Source: Himantopus leucocephalus (Eukaryota; Chordata; Aves; Charadriiformes; Recurvirostridae). From it: 64,000 bases of DNA. The DNA lies in NCBI GenBank assembly GCA_003993805.1, contig RSEF01000031.1, positions 54,246,053 through 54,310,052 of the forward strand, given 5' to 3'. Both the position numbers and the translations under genes were made by a program. How positions within the stretch are numbered: position 1 is the first letter of the stretch; the number at the start of each line of letters is the position of its first letter. The notes beneath the pieces were generated by a model, which was not told the origin of the DNA, ran no database searches, and saw only the letters and a program-made list of their open reading frames with translations. Below are positions 63,158-64,000 of this stretch, piece by piece.

Positions 63158-64000
63158 CAAGGTACTATTCAAATTGCTTCAGAGTTTACTGACTGACACA
63201 CGGGATCCTAATGAAAAATGCAGGAAAAATGCATAACGCTTGTAAAAAAAATAGCAGCTTAATTATGCAGTGTTTCAGTAATAAAAATATTGCTGTGCCC
63301 AATATAAGGAATAAAGATTATAGTTCTAAATAGGCATCGCAGTCAGGGTTCTGTGTTAATAAAGCAACAGGCTTCATTTTCCATGCATATATATGTGAAA
63401 ACTATTTTTAATCAATGTATTTATTTAAAGGATGGTTGCAGGCTACGTTCAGATCTCATTTTCACCAAAGTAAAAGTGAAATAATGGAACCGGCTGCAGT
63501 GCAGCTTTACTCAGGGATGTGCATTTGAATAGCTAGGATCACAGGGCTGCCCCTGGGGCGATAGTACACAGTTCTACAGCGCTGTATTTTTTGTAGCAAG
63601 AAGGACATGCTGTGTTTTCAGAGGAATGTCTTGACAACAAAGTGCATCAATGAAGGCCACCTCGCTCACAATGAAGGTCTGTCTTTTAAAATAGCACTTA
63701 AACAAAATAACGGTTGTGTTTTGGCAAGGGTCTTAACTATTTACAGCACAACAGCCAGAACAGTAAGTAGTGCTTTAGTACCCGGATCTCCCTAAGCTGT
63801 AACTCCAAACCTGGAGGAAATACTATAATTAGGGGTGCTTTTTTCTGTAGGTTTTTTTTAAAATATAGTATCCATTATCGATGTAAACATTCAGAAACCC
63901 AGAGTGACACTTCTTTTTAAAATGCAAAATTTTGATTTGTGACAGCTGCATTGGATCTTTAATCATATATTATCTTTATGGGAGCCTTTTTCTAACATAT

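Larger units (their letters stand above)
53076..64000 (+). other. AT-rich intron-like sequence to the window end
   Basis: No exon, RNA gene or repeat family is supported. Simple features are a T run (56,649-56,667), an ATT/ACT trinucleotide run (61,078-61,120) and a CA-rich run (63,125-63,157). Minus-strand frames at 58,084-58,371 and 59,833-60,163 have a fairly mixed residue content but no recognised motif and no clear splice sites. The plus-strand gene continues beyond the window if the intron model is right. Confidence 0.45.

Noticed and set aside
1..64000. CRISPR arrays, operons, prophages, plasmid origins
   Set aside because: Composition, splice signals, CpG islands and transposon classes are those of a vertebrate nuclear genome; no regularly spaced repeats were seen.

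Overview
This is a 64 kb piece of vertebrate nuclear DNA, most likely from a bird. The evidence is an AT-rich, intron-like background broken by sharp CpG-rich promoter blocks, with no long open frames. There are very few and only very old transposon remnants (two hAT transposases and one CR1/L2-type LINE tail), and no prokaryotic-style gene packing. The bird assignment is an inference from low repeat load; another amniote is possible. I found no exon of a gene I can name. Most open frames of 60-240 codons look like chance frames, many of them starting at near-cognate codons.

Layout. From 1 to about 12 kb is AT-rich non-coding DNA holding a hAT remnant at 2.7-2.9 kb, a G-rich repeat at 4.2 kb, a duplicated gap edge at 4.65-4.73 kb and a GC-rich repeat-like block at 9.64-10.08 kb. 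Two small CpG-rich elements follow, each next to a good splice donor: 12.15-12.43 kb pointing to the minus strand and 17.05-17.33 kb pointing to the plus strand. At 25.2-25.4 kb there is a coding-like minus-strand frame. From 26.14 to 26.96 kb lies a strong CpG island that looks bidirectional: a minus-strand donor at 26,438/26,437, a plus-strand ATG at 26,624 in a YY1-type context, and GC boxes between them. A second CpG island covers 30.17-30.80 kb. It runs into a promoter and a roughly 0.57 kb 5' leader exon (about 31,090-31,661, plus strand) that ends in a clean GTAAGT donor and carries three short upstream reading frames.

From 31,662 to the end the sequence reads as one long AT-rich intron of that plus-strand gene. 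It contains a LINE 3' fragment (51.6-52.2 kb), a minus-strand hAT remnant (52.83-53.08 kb), small tandem duplications, perfect short palindromes and microsatellites.

Taken together, this is the 5' end of a gene with a large first intron, beside a divergent CpG-island promoter that probably drives a minus-strand transcript (coding or lncRNA) across the first 26 kb. The gene's identity is unresolved from sequence alone. Several gaps are single-N or short-N joins in homopolymers or between identical flanks, so sequence there should not be trusted. I did not find evidence of a new biological system. The best leads are the promoter cluster, the minus-strand frame at 25.2-25.4 kb and the leader-exon uORFs.
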